Assembly (NCBI GenBank): GCA_964423615.1
Contig: CAYRFQ010000002.1
Location: forward strand, 124,001-188,000
Reading direction: 5' to 3'
Length of the DNA stretch: 64,000 nt
Source of the DNA: CAYRFQ01 sp964423615
GTDB taxonomy: Bacteria > Planctomycetota > Planctomycetia > Gemmatales > Gemmataceae
The first letter of the stretch is position 1; every line of letters begins with the position of its first letter. The notes under the pieces were generated by a model. It did not search any database. It saw nothing but the letters and a program-made list of their open reading frames with translations, and was not told the DNA's origin. Shown here piece after piece: positions 1 to 8,523 of the stretch. The translations under genes and the position numbers were made by a program.

Positions 1-2
1 GG

Positions 3-269
3 CTCGGATGGTGTCCGCGTGATCGTTCCCACGTCCAAGCCATCTCTGAACACGAGCCCTCGCAAGATATTTACATGAGCCCCAGGGATGCGGGACGTTT
101 CTTCGCGGCTGCAGTCCGAGCGCCGGAGTCCACACAATTTGCCATCGTCTACGCCACCAGCAAACCGCTCCACAGTTCACCTTACGACCTCGAACCCACA
201 CGGCGCTTGATTGGTTTTGAACCCGAAGACCAATGGCCCCAGGGGATCGAGGTGGTCACAGGCGCTTGA
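3..269 (+). CDS. NAD-dependent epimerase/dehydratase family protein (C-terminal part only)
   Basis: The reading frame is already open at base 3 and ends at 269, so only the last 88 residues are in the window. The visible piece resembles the C-terminal end of sugar-nucleotide epimerases and uronate-dehydrogenase-like short-chain reductases: a segment reading YMSPRDAGRFFAAAVRAP, followed by a conserved-looking tail with RRLIGFEPEDQWP. In this family that pattern (a residue block marking the last helix, then a short loop ending with 'LGYxPxD') closes the Rossmann protein. The NAD-binding GxxGxxG motif and the YxxxK site would lie upstream of the window, so substrate cannot be assigned. The next gene is on the opposite strand and ends 61 bp away. 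Confidence 0.6.
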   Translation, partial: LGWCPRDRSHVQAISEHEPSQDIYMSPRDAGRFFAAAVRAPESTQFAIVYATSKPLHSSPYDLEPTRRLIGFEPEDQWPQGIEVVTGA

Positions 270-329
270 AGTTTTGGATGCGACAAAGGGGCTGGTGTAC
301 GATTCCTGTCGTGACTTGACCACGGGGGC

Positions 330-1815
330 CTAAAAGTCGACCTTATACTTGCGGGCGCGTTCGATCAGGCGGTCGTCGTCACAAATGGCCAGGACCTGGT
401 TCGGTGCCTGGATGAATTCTTTCTGGTTGGGTCGACGCAGATTTCGCGAATGGGCCAACTCGACGATGGTTCGGCAAGCCACCTGGGCAAGTTCCTTGTC
501 CTTGAGGTAAGGCAGCACGTACCGCAAAGTTTGGATGTCGCGGACCTTGGATAGACCGGCAAACACCTGTTTCTTTTTCGGAAACGTATTGGCCAGTTTC
601 ATGGCGTCTTTGAGCATCCGCAGTCGGTCGGTCTTTGGCGTCTCGGTATTTTGGATCGCATTTACGCGAATCAAGTTACGAAACGCCAATCTGTGCAAGT
701 TCGGTTCACGGGCTGTCCTTGCGAGTCGCAAGAGGTCTGCCGACACTTTCGCGTTCGGCCAGTTAGACAATGCCACGACACCGGCTTCGTAGAGCTTTGG
801 CGATTTGCTGTCGAGAGCTTCCCGCGTGAGCGCAAGCGTCTTTGGACCACCCATGCTTCCCAATAGCGGGAGCAACGCAGCTTTGTTTTCGGGTGTGATC
901 GCGACAAGGATGATCTCCGGACGGTTTGTCGGTTCGAGGATTCGTCCACACACAGTCAGTATGGTCCGCTCGGCATTCCGGCGTTCGTTGCCTTGCTGAG
1001 CTTTGGGCCACCCTGGGATGAGTTTGGGCACGTCCTTGGGCTCGGCAATTTCTCGTAACGCCGACATCGCGCTGGTGCGAAGGGGCGCCTCGTCGCAGAC
1101 AGTTTCTTTGAGCAGGACTGGCAAAGCGGCTGCAACACGGCGGACCGCCAACACGTCAATAAGGGTCTTCCGCAGTTTTGCAGCCTTGGCTTTTTTCATC
1201 GCCAGGATGATGTTGTCGTTGACGCCTTCACCGTGGATGTTTTGGAGGGCGTGTTGGGCTGCTTGCAAGATGGCCGAATTGGCGAACATGACTTCGAGGA
1301 GCATCGGGACGTCGGAGGCGTTACCCAGACGGGCAAGAGCCTTCAACCCAGCTTGTTGGACAGTCTCGTTCTTGCTCCGCGTCGCCTTCAAAGCGACCTC
1401 CCGTTGGGAAGAGTCGCCTCGATTGGCCAACGCCCGTAGCAAAGCCACCTGTTGGGGAACGGGCAAGGTGCTGAGGCGTGAACTCAACTCGTTTAAGGCT
1501 TTGGTGTTGAGCGAGCGAACTTGGAAAATGGCGATGTTCTGGACGTCAGCGTCTTTCTGTTGCAACAGATCGAAGACGAGTTATCCAGCTTCGTCGCCGG
1601 CAACGGTTAACCACCCACGAAGGGCGGCCAACCGAACGGGACGTCACTTTTCCGTCTTGTAAAGCTGTTGGTAAATGGTCCTCGCTTCGGATGTTTTCTT
1701 GTTCGTGAGATAGTTATCGGCACAGCGTAGGTAGGCGTCGCCTATCCAAAGGCGGACAGAACCTTCGGCGGGTTTTAGGGCTTCCTTCAGATCATGCTAC
1801 CCATAGAGACGTGCC
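330..1815 (-). pseudogene. Decayed HEAT-repeat protein gene
   Basis: An open frame at 330-1565 encodes 411 residues of alpha-helical repeats of HEAT/PBS-lyase type (for example LLRALANRGDSSQREVALKA and AGLKALARLGNASDVPMLLE). Its first possible start is a TTG with no convincing ribosome site. The same frame continues upstream in clearly homologous sequence (IYQQLYKTEK, then RPVRLAALRGWLTVAGDEAG, then LVFDLLQQKDADVQ) but is cut by TAA at 1581-1583, TGA at 1644-1646 and TAG at 1797-1799. Three in-frame stops inside protein-like sequence are best read as an inactivated longer gene rather than a complete 411-residue protein. HEAT repeats are protein-interaction scaffolds; a specific role cannot be given. 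A gene finder will probably report 330-1565 as an ordinary gene. Confidence 0.7.
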
Positions 1816-1819
1816 ATTG

Positions 1820-1999
1820 TCATTTTCTTTTGTTGATGGATCCCTTCCCAAATCGCGGGTCGACCTTTCCGAACGGTAGTTCGACTGAAAAGTAACCTTG
1901 CAGACTTCTCTCACTCGTCGACCACGATAACGTAATGTCGTTCTGTTGAGTTCCTTTTGGGATGCGGATGGTCGACACTGCCTTGGTGTTGTCTTTCAT
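1820..1999 (-). CDS. Short open frame, possible gene fragment
   Basis: A 59-residue frame starting with ATG at 1999 (MKDNTKAVSTIRIPKG and onward) lies just upstream of the decayed HEAT-repeat gene, in a different frame from it. The composition looks like a beta-rich exported domain fragment (ITLSWSTSERSLQGYFSVEL) but I do not recognise a family. It may be another piece of the decayed gene displaced by a frameshift, or chance. Confidence 0.15.
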   Translation of the reverse strand: MKDNTKAVSTIRIPKGTQQNDITLSWSTSERSLQGYFSVELPFGKVDPRFGKGSINKRK

Positions 2000-2167
2000 T
2001 GCAGATTTCGCTGTGCGACATCACCCAGAGCCCTCTCAATCCGTAGGTTCTATACAATAAGGTGCTGGCCAAGAACGAGATGAAATGTAGCGGCTCCGTC
2101 CATATAAACTAACCGAAGAGAAGTCCGTTGCTACGAAGGTTCCATGATCCAAGGTTGTGAGGAAAAG

Positions 2168-3649
2168 ATGGCGGACCCCTACAAAATTGTGATTGGTTTG
2201 GAAGTCCACGTGCAGCTGCTCACCAAAACGAAGCTGTTTTGTGGTTGCAGTACACAATTTGGGTTGCCTCCTAACACCGCGACGTGTCCGGTGTGCCTGG
2301 GCATGCCCGGTGTGCTTCCGGTCATGAACCGACGCGCCTTTGAGTTATCACTCAAGGCAGCCGTAGCACTCAACTGCGAGATCAATCGATACACCAAATG
2401 GGACCGCAAAAACTACTATTATCCTGACCTACCGAAGAATTTTCAGACCAGTCAATTTGACCTCCCGTTTTGCTGGGAAGGCCACCTCCAGATACCGACG
2501 TCCTCGGGCCCGAAACGGATTCGCATCGACCACATCCATCTCGAAGAAGACGCCGGCAAAATGCTCCATGACGAAAAAGGAACCGGACGCAACAGTCTCG
2601 TGGACCTCAACCGAACGGGAACCCCGTTGTTGGAGATCGTCAGCAAACCCGACCTGAACGCACCCGAAGAAGCTCGGGCGTACCTAGAAGAAATCCGTCT
2701 GTTGATGCGAGAACTGGAAGTCTCCGATTGCGAGATGCAAGAGGGAAGCCTACGCTGCGATGCCAACATCAATCTCCATATTCCAACAGGTGACGGAAAA
2801 TTCGTTGCGACCCCGATTGTTGAAGTCAAAAACCTGAACAGTATCCGTTCCGTCGAGAGGGCCATGAAGTACGAGGCCGAACGCCAGTTCAAAGAATTCC
2901 AGAAGACGAAGGTCACGATCGAAAGTGGAGACAAAGCGACCGCTGCCTGGGACGAGAACCGAGGCATCACGTTCATCATGCGGCGCAAAGAACTCGCCTC
3001 CGACTATCGGTATTTCCCCGAACCCGACCTGATGCCTGTCGTCGTGGATGATGTCTGGCTTGGGAGGATCAGGGCGGAAATGGGCGAGCTTCCGTCGGCG
3101 GCACGAGCGCGATTGCACACCGAGCATCAGCTGTCGGAATACGATGCTGATGTGATCGTTCGCCAGGGGAAAGCCTTCCTTTCGTACTTCGAAGAAGTTG
3201 CAGCTGCCTGTGGTGATGCGAAAGACGCGAGCAACTGGATGACGAACCAAGTGTTGGCGTACCTGAATGACGAAAAGATCGATATCCACGAGTTCGAGAT
3301 CACTGCTCCGAACTTGGCCGACCTTGCCCGCCGGGTTCGCGAGGATGGGATTCCGAAATCTCAGGCCAAGAAGGTCTTCGCACAGATGGTCAAGACCGGT
3401 GAGGATGCCGGAAAGTCGATGGATGCGATGGGACTACGTCCGATTACCGACGAGGCGGACGTGCTGGCCTATGTCCAAAAAGCCATCGAAGCCAACCCGA
3501 AGGCCGTTGCAGATTATCGCAAAGGCAAGAAGAAAGCTGCTGAGGCCATCAAAGGGGCCGTGATGCGCGAAACCAACGGTATGGCCAAGGTCGAAGTCGT
3601 ATCTCAGCTGCTCGTCAAGGCACTTCAGTCGATGTCCGAAGCCGAGTAA
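2168..3649 (+). CDS. gatB: Aspartyl/glutamyl-tRNA(Asn/Gln) amidotransferase subunit B
   Basis: GatB is the kinase/tRNA-binding subunit of the cytoplasmic GatCAB complex, which converts Glu-tRNA(Gln) or Asp-tRNA(Asn) to the amide form using ammonia from GatA. The N-terminal signature GLEVHVQL is followed by the zinc-site cysteines in LFCGCS and TCPVCLGMPG, then the cradle domain with conserved DLNRTGTPLLEI and SLRCDANIN, EVKNLNS and YRYFPEPDLMP. The C-terminal ~150 residues form the helical/YqeY-like tail. Length (493 residues) is normal. ATG at 2168 is chosen because GAGGA lies 4 bases upstream and the family starts just before this signature; an in-frame ATG at 2144 is possible. gatA and gatC are not in the window and the gene stands alone. 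Confidence 0.97.
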   Translation: MADPYKIVIGLEVHVQLLTKTKLFCGCSTQFGLPPNTATCPVCLGMPGVLPVMNRRAFELSLKAAVALNCEINRYTKWDRKNYYYPDLPKNFQTSQFDLPFCWEGHLQIPTSSGPKRIRIDHIHLEEDAGKMLHDEKGTGRNSLVDLNRTGTPLLEIVSKPDLNAPEEARAYLEEIRLLMRELEVSDCEMQEGSLRCDANINLHIPTGDGKFVATPIVEVKNLNSIRSVERAMKYEAERQFKEFQKTKVTIESGDKATAAWDENRGITFIMRRKELASDYRYFPEPDLMPVVVDDVWLGRIRAEMGELPSAARARLHTEHQLSEYDADVIVRQGKAFLSYFEEVAAACGDAKDASNWMTNQVLAYLNDEKIDIHEFEITAPNLADLARRVREDGIPKSQAKKVFAQMVKTGEDAGKSMDAMGLRPITDEADVLAYVQKAIEANPKAVADYRKGKKKAAEAIKGAVMRETNGMAKVEVVSQLLVKALQSMSEAE

Positions 3650-4449
3650 CCCCAAAGGACGCTCCACAGGGTTTTGGACTAAACCCGTTCCATTTATGAA
3701 TGCAACTATGGGGTGACGGAGCGGCGTACCGTCCGTTCCACGAGGGAGGCACGGAACGAGGTTTTGTCCTGCCAGTTCGCGGGCCGTCTGGGAACCGAAG
3801 AGCGCGAACCTCGGCCTCTCTCATGAACTTACGGTTTCTCTTGGAAATGGGTCAAGTAGGAGACGAGGGACCCAAAGGATGGCTGTTGATGCCTGCTCCT
3901 ATTCCAAAATCCAGAGACCCCACGACTTTCCTTGCTTGATATCGGGTTGTTCCATTTTCCGAGTTTTGTTACATCTCCTCTATGACTTTGCAACCCTACC
4001 TGAGTTCGCACACCATCGAGAAACAAGGCAAAGTTTAGGCTTGCATCAATTGAGTCAAGCAAAGGATTTGCGCAAAAAACAACAATTTACCCGTGCAGTT
4101 GACCCAAAATCTGTAAATTACCATAAGCGCCCACTTATTAGTTGTTGCGAAACGTTCAACAATTTGGAAATATATTGAAGTCATGGCATTGTAGTTGATC
4201 CTTGACGATTTCGGTTGTTGCGGAGAGTTGGCGAAGGACCACAACTGGAATGACTGGGAAAGGCAAGAGGTTCCGGTATCTTGCCCGCTGATGAGATGAC
4301 GGATATACTCTTAACTCTATTGATACCCAACGCACTAATTGGTCATGTGAGTCCATTGGACGGTCATTTTGAACTTTTAGTTGCCCATAGCCAGAGATCA
4401 CAATCCAAACTGATGACTCGGCAACACAATACGCAACGGATGCGGAAAC
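3650..4449. other. Gene-free stretch between gatB and the lipid cluster
   Basis: About 800 bases without a convincing gene on either strand. The open frames here are short and show no family resemblance. A weak inverted repeat (CGTTCC ... GGAACG) sits near 3737-3761. The promoter of the 4.4-13.4 kb cluster is expected in the AT-richer part after 4080, but I could not pick out a clear -35/-10 pair. Confidence 0.4.
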
Positions 4450-4953
4450 ATGCGATTTCATTTGATTGACAGAATTGCATCGGTCGAACCGGGTGTCCAG
4501 ATTCGCATTACGAAACACTTGACACTCGGTGAGGAATACTTGGCCGATCATTTTCCGACGTTTCCGGTCATGCCGGGTGTGTTAATGCTGCAAACGTTGG
4601 TCGAGGCTTGTTCTTGGTTACTCCGGATTACGGAAGATTTCCGACACAGTGTGATCGCCCTTCGCGAAGCCAAAGCCGTGAAATACGGAAGTTTTATGGA
4701 GCCGGGTCGAACCATGACGGCAACGTGTGAAGCGATTGATCTGAAAGTTGGTACGGCCGGAGAACTTGCGACTTTCAAGGGCAAAGGACAAGCGAATGGA
4801 GCGACGACGGTCTCTGCGAAACTGACACTGATTCGTTATAACTTAGGTGACAGCAATCCTGCATTGAAAGGGATTGACGACCGTATTATCAACTATCTCC
4901 GAGGCCAACTTCCCGTCCTCCAGGGGGAGGTTCTTTCATCACCGGGAAGCTAA
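4450..4953 (+). CDS. FabZ-like hot-dog dehydratase with altered active site
   Basis: A 167-residue protein of the FabA/FabZ hot-dog family, which dehydrates 3-hydroxyacyl-ACP. The central helix motif is present as DHFPTFPVMPG with the catalytic His at residue 34. The second catalytic residue, 14 positions later (Glu in FabZ, Asp in FabA), is Gln48 here (in VLMLQTLVEA), whereas the paralogue at 6471 keeps Glu48. Activity is therefore doubtful; it may serve as a partner subunit or act on a different thioester. It is the first gene of a co-oriented lipid/polyketide cluster, 94 bases before the ketoreductase. The start ATG at 4450 places the usual N-terminal strand before the His motif. Confidence 0.8.
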   Translation: MRFHLIDRIASVEPGVQIRITKHLTLGEEYLADHFPTFPVMPGVLMLQTLVEACSWLLRITEDFRHSVIALREAKAVKYGSFMEPGRTMTATCEAIDLKVGTAGELATFKGKGQANGATTVSAKLTLIRYNLGDSNPALKGIDDRIINYLRGQLPVLQGEVLSSPGS

Positions 4954-5047
4954 CGAGCTTTGGAGTGGATTCTTGCGTAGCCATCAGTGAGCCAGAACCC
5001 AGCTGAGCGAGAAGAAAAGACTGCCTAATTCTCAAAGGAAATGAGCC

Positions 5048-5806
5048 ATGAGACTGAAGGACCAAGTTGCTTTGGTTACGGGTGGTAGCCGAGGAATTGG
5101 GAAAGCCATCGTCAATGCTTACGCCGCCGAAGGAGCCAAAGTAGCCTTCGTTTATCGGGGCAGTCAAGAAGCTGCAGAAGCCTTGGCGCAGCAGATAACG
5201 GATGACGGTGGCATTGCTTTGGCTGTGCAAGCTGACGTCGCCAAAGAAGAAGAAGTACAGAAATGTGTGACTCGTGTCGAAGAAGAATTTGGCAAAATCA
5301 ACATCCTCGTTAATAACGCGGGAATCATTCGTGATGGCCTGTTCGTGCAGATGGAGTCCCCTGACTGGAACGACGTCATCCATACGAACCTCGGCGGCGT
5401 CTTCCACTTTTGCCGTGCCGTTGCTTTTTCGATGGTCCGAGCCCGAAAAGGTCGGATCATTAACGTCTCGAGTGTTGCGGCGGAGCATGTCAACCGCGGC
5501 CAAACAAATTACTCAGCTAGCAAAGGGGCGATCAATTCGTTCACCCGAGCGTTAGCTGTAGAGGTAGCCAAACGAGGCGTCACCGTCAACGCCATTGCTC
5601 CTGGATTCATTGAGACGGACATGAGTGAAGCCGTTCGCAGCATGGCCGGAGACATCATAACGAAGATGGTCCCCATGAAGCGTCTGGGCCAGCCTGAAGA
5701 CATTGCGAAGGTGGCTGTGTTTTTAGCCAGTGAAGAGGCCGCTTACATCACTGGTCAAGTGCTCACTGTCGATGGAGGCTTGAGTCTCGGAGCGGCCGCT
5801 GACTGA
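5048..5806 (+). CDS. fabG: 3-oxoacyl-[ACP] reductase (FabG type)
   Basis: A 252-residue classical short-chain dehydrogenase that reduces 3-ketoacyl-ACP with NADPH. The dinucleotide motif TGGSRGIG is at residues 11-18, NNAG at 89-92, and the catalytic triad falls at Ser142, Tyr155 (in NYSASKGA) and Lys159. The C-terminal stretch AYITGQVLTVDGGL is typical of FabG. ATG at 5048 is preceded by AAAGGAAATGAGCC, which supplies a ribosome site. Its place between a dehydratase and an acyl carrier protein indicates it supplies the beta-keto reduction step of the local cluster. Whether it is also the housekeeping FabG cannot be told from this window. Confidence 0.95.
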   Translation: MRLKDQVALVTGGSRGIGKAIVNAYAAEGAKVAFVYRGSQEAAEALAQQITDDGGIALAVQADVAKEEEVQKCVTRVEEEFGKINILVNNAGIIRDGLFVQMESPDWNDVIHTNLGGVFHFCRAVAFSMVRARKGRIINVSSVAAEHVNRGQTNYSASKGAINSFTRALAVEVAKRGVTVNAIAPGFIETDMSEAVRSMAGDIITKMVPMKRLGQPEDIAKVAVFLASEEAAYITGQVLTVDGGLSLGAAAD

Positions 5807-5903
5807 TGACGCAGTAGCCAGGAAACACGGGACGTTAGGAAACGGAACGGATGAAGGACCGACTTAATTTTTGGATTCGTAAACCTGAACGAACAGGAGA
5901 TGC

Positions 5904-6305
5904 GTGATGCAAGAGCAGAGTGAAATTTTCGACAAGGTTTCTGCGACTCTTGTCGAAGCTCTGAATGTCGAAGAAGACGAGGTCACCCTCAAAGCTACTC
6001 TTCAAGGGGATTTGGGGGCTGAGTCGATTGACTTCCTCGATATTGTTTTTCGTCTCGAACGCGAATTCGGCATTAAGATCCCTCGGGGGGAGTTGTTCCC
6101 CGAGTCGATCTTCCAAGGCGATCCCGATTTCGTCCAGGATGGCAAGGTCACTGATAAAGGCATAAGTGAACTCCGCGCCCGAATGCCTTTTGCCGACCTG
6201 AGTGAATTCGAACAAGATCCTCAAGTGAATCACATCAGCGACCTGTTCACTGTCGAGATGATCACGCGATACATCGAAGGTAAAGTGAACGTCGGCTCGA
6301 ACTGA
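5904..6305 (+). CDS. Acyl carrier protein, extended form
   Basis: The N-terminal half is a recognisable acyl carrier protein: helix 1, then the attachment site in DLGAESIDFLD with Ser41 as the expected 4'-phosphopantetheine site, then LEREFGIKIP. At 133 residues it is about 50 longer than AcpP; the insertion between helices 2 and 3 (residues ~60-105) carries acidic segments, and helix 3 (TVEMITRYIEGK) comes late. This layout suggests a dedicated carrier of a specialised pathway rather than the housekeeping one. The first codon is GTG at 5904 immediately followed by ATG at 5907; AGGAG near 5894-5898 fits the ATG. It lies between the ketoreductase and the second dehydratase. Confidence 0.85.
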   Translation: MMQEQSEIFDKVSATLVEALNVEEDEVTLKATLQGDLGAESIDFLDIVFRLEREFGIKIPRGELFPESIFQGDPDFVQDGKVTDKGISELRARMPFADLSEFEQDPQVNHISDLFTVEMITRYIEGKVNVGSN

Positions 6306-6330
6306 TGTTGGTGGGGAGATTGGTTTCGAG

Positions 6331-6384
6331 GGTGGGCTTGGGTCCACCAACAGACGAGACAGCGATGGTGGGCTTAGGCCCACC
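6331..6384. repeat. Pair of REP-like palindromes
   Basis: Two near-identical palindromic units lie in the 165-base gap between the carrier protein and the second dehydratase: GGTGGGCTTGGGTCCACC at 6331-6348 and GGTGGGCTTAGGCCCACC at 6367-6384. Each can fold on itself. They resemble the short dispersed GC-rich palindromes common in planctomycete intergenic DNA and may affect transcript stability between the two genes. Confidence 0.6.
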
Positions 6385-6470
6385 CTGCAAAAGTGAAAAT
6401 CGAGTTTCCGTGATTTACCCCACGTGAGTTTGGTACACGATATTACTCCAGACAGGACGGCGAAGGATTC

Positions 6471-7040
6471 ATGCGTTGGATCTGGATTGACAACTTTCTG
6501 GATTTCGAATCCAAGAAGTCGGCCCGAGCGGTCAAAAACCTGACACTTGCGGAAGATCATTATGCCGAGCACTTTCCAGGCTTCCCAGTCATGCCGGCAA
6601 CCTTGATGCTGGAAGGACTCGCACAAACCGGGGGCATTCTTGTCGGGGAAGCTAACGACTTTCGTGAGAAAGTTGTCTTGGCCAAGATTAATTCGGCCCG
6701 GTTCCATCGAGAAGCCATAGCCGGAGAGCGATTGATCTATGAAGTCGAGCTGTTGGTCTTGCGTGACGAAGGGGCATCCGTTCGCGGCGTGGTGAAAGTG
6801 GAGCACCCAGGGGCCAACGGCGATTCTGGTAACATTGGCACCGAATCGATCCGGGCAGAAACGATTGGGGAAGCCGAAATCTTTTTCGCTCACCTCGATC
6901 AATCCATGTCCCAAGAAGTATTTGGCGATAAGAATTTCGTCTTTACTGGGGAGTTGAAGAACCTATTGGGGTTGGCTCGCCTTCAGGCCGAAAAATCCCG
7001 ACCGGTAGACTCTCCGGACGATCAAGGGACGACCCAATGA
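6471..7040 (+). CDS. FabZ-like 3-hydroxyacyl-[ACP] dehydratase
   Basis: A 189-residue hot-dog protein of the FabA/FabZ superfamily with the active-site helix intact: His34 in EHFPGFPVMPA and Glu48 in TLMLEGLAQTGG, at the 14-residue spacing of FabZ. It therefore looks catalytically competent, in contrast to the paralogue at 4450. A C-terminal extension of about 45 residues beyond the usual fold (from ~FFAHLDQSMSQEVFGDK) is of unknown role. It is followed after 33 bases by the first ketosynthase, consistent with one transcription unit. The product would be a trans-2-enoyl thioester on the carrier protein of this cluster. Confidence 0.87.
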   Translation: MRWIWIDNFLDFESKKSARAVKNLTLAEDHYAEHFPGFPVMPATLMLEGLAQTGGILVGEANDFREKVVLAKINSARFHREAIAGERLIYEVELLVLRDEGASVRGVVKVEHPGANGDSGNIGTESIRAETIGEAEIFFAHLDQSMSQEVFGDKNFVFTGELKNLLGLARLQAEKSRPVDSPDDQGTTQ

Positions 7041-7073
7041 CGGGATGACACTTCCCCTGGAGGACACCAAATC

Positions 7074-8408
7074 ATGGACCCAGACAACGCTAAATTCCAT
7101 TCCCGAAGTGGATCGTCTTCGCGGCCTCAGAGATCCCAACGGAGGGTTGTGATCACTGGACTCGGCATGATCAACCCCCTTGGTTCCTCCTTGGACGATG
7201 TGTGGAATGCCCTGAGCCAAGGCCGAAGTGGAGTTCATCCCATCCAACTCTTTGACGCTTCCGTACTCCCAACAACGATCGCCGCCGAGATTCCGGATTT
7301 CAACGGTAAGGCGTACATGAAGACGCGCGATGCCAAGAAGGCCTTACGTGTCATGGCTCGAGCCATTCAAATGGCCACGGCCGCGGCTCAACTGGCCATC
7401 GACGACGGGAATATCGATACCGAGGCCCTCGACTCCACCCGTTTCGGAGTCGAGTTTGGTGCCGGTTTGATGGCCACCGACCTGGACGAACTCTCCAGCG
7501 CCGCGAGCGTTAGTGCCAATTGTCAACCTGGTGTCGTCGATCTAGGAAAATGGGGAACCGAGGGGTTGAGTCAAATTCCCCCTCTCTGGATGCTAAAATA
7601 TTTGCCCAACATGCTTGCTTGCCATGTCTCCATTTTGCACGACGCCCAAGGCCCGAATAATACGATCACCGAGAGTGAGGTGGCCAGTTTGCTGGCCCTC
7701 GGAGAAGCCTATCGGATACTCGTCCGGGACCAAGCGGATATCTTTTTGGTCGGAGGAGCCGACAGCAAGCTGAATCCGTTGAGCATGGTTCGTCAGTGTC
7801 TGTTTGGTGAACTATCCACGAGGAACGACGAACCCGCGAAAGCCAGTCGACCGTTCGACCGATCCCGTGACGGGCTTGTCGTAGGCGAAGGGGCGACGGT
7901 TCTGGCCTTGGAGGATCTTGAACACGCCCAGAAACGTGGTGCGAAAATTTATGCCGAGGTCGTCGGGTTCGGTGCTGGCTTCGACCGCAAGAGAAACGGC
8001 GAAGGTATTGCTCGAGTGATTCATAGCGCACTGCAAGATGCGAATGTCAAACCCGACGAGATCGATCACGTCAACGCCCACGGCATGGGTACTGTCGCGA
8101 TGGACGTTTGGGAGGCGAAAGGACTACGGCGAGCGTTTGGCGACACCACCCCAAACATCCCGGTGTTCGCGGGAAAAAGTTATTATGGGAACATGGGAGC
8201 TGCCAGTGGGGTCACAGAAATGGCTGCCAGTTTGCTGGCATTAGATCATGGGCTCCTACCTCGCACATTGAACTACGAAGAGCACGATCCAGAGTGCCCC
8301 ATTTCTGTTAATGCGACGGAACGATCAATCCACAAATCACACTTGCTCAAGATTGGTTTTACCGACTTGGGTCAATGTGCAGCGGTTGTTTGTCGCCGAT
8401 GGAGTTGA
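7074..8408 (+). CDS. Ketosynthase-like protein without active-site Cys (chain-length-factor-like)
   Basis: A 444-residue thiolase-fold protein of the FabF family. By alignment to its neighbour at 8524 (shared GPN start and GEA end of the nucleophile elbow), the active-site Cys is replaced by Glu202 in ITESEVAS. The first active-site His is kept (His336 in NAHGMGT), but the second is Asn373 (YGNMGAASG where the partner has LGHLIAAAG). Loss of the Cys beside an intact ketosynthase is the hallmark of the KS-beta or chain-length-factor subunit of type II polyketide synthases and of aryl-polyene clusters. The inferred role is to form a heterodimer with the next gene product and set chain length. 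Start at ATG 7074 (GGAGGACACCAAATC before it); a later start near residue 24 is possible. Confidence 0.85.
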   Translation: MDPDNAKFHSRSGSSSRPQRSQRRVVITGLGMINPLGSSLDDVWNALSQGRSGVHPIQLFDASVLPTTIAAEIPDFNGKAYMKTRDAKKALRVMARAIQMATAAAQLAIDDGNIDTEALDSTRFGVEFGAGLMATDLDELSSAASVSANCQPGVVDLGKWGTEGLSQIPPLWMLKYLPNMLACHVSILHDAQGPNNTITESEVASLLALGEAYRILVRDQADIFLVGGADSKLNPLSMVRQCLFGELSTRNDEPAKASRPFDRSRDGLVVGEGATVLALEDLEHAQKRGAKIYAEVVGFGAGFDRKRNGEGIARVIHSALQDANVKPDEIDHVNAHGMGTVAMDVWEAKGLRRAFGDTTPNIPVFAGKSYYGNMGAASGVTEMAASLLALDHGLLPRTLNYEEHDPECPISVNATERSIHKSHLLKIGFTDLGQCAAVVCRRWS

Positions 8409-8523
8409 CGGATTGGTGAGGCAATCAAACGAAAGAACGATCATCGACTCGCCGAGAAGAAACTGTTTCCTCTGGCACCCAAAAATAATGAATTTTATTC
8501 CCCTCTAACTTCAGAACTCTCCC

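Noticed and set aside
5835..6914. 359-residue minus-strand frame across the acyl carrier and dehydratase genes
   Set aside because: Both plus-strand genes have intact active-site motifs; the antisense frame has none and also crosses the REP-like palindromes.
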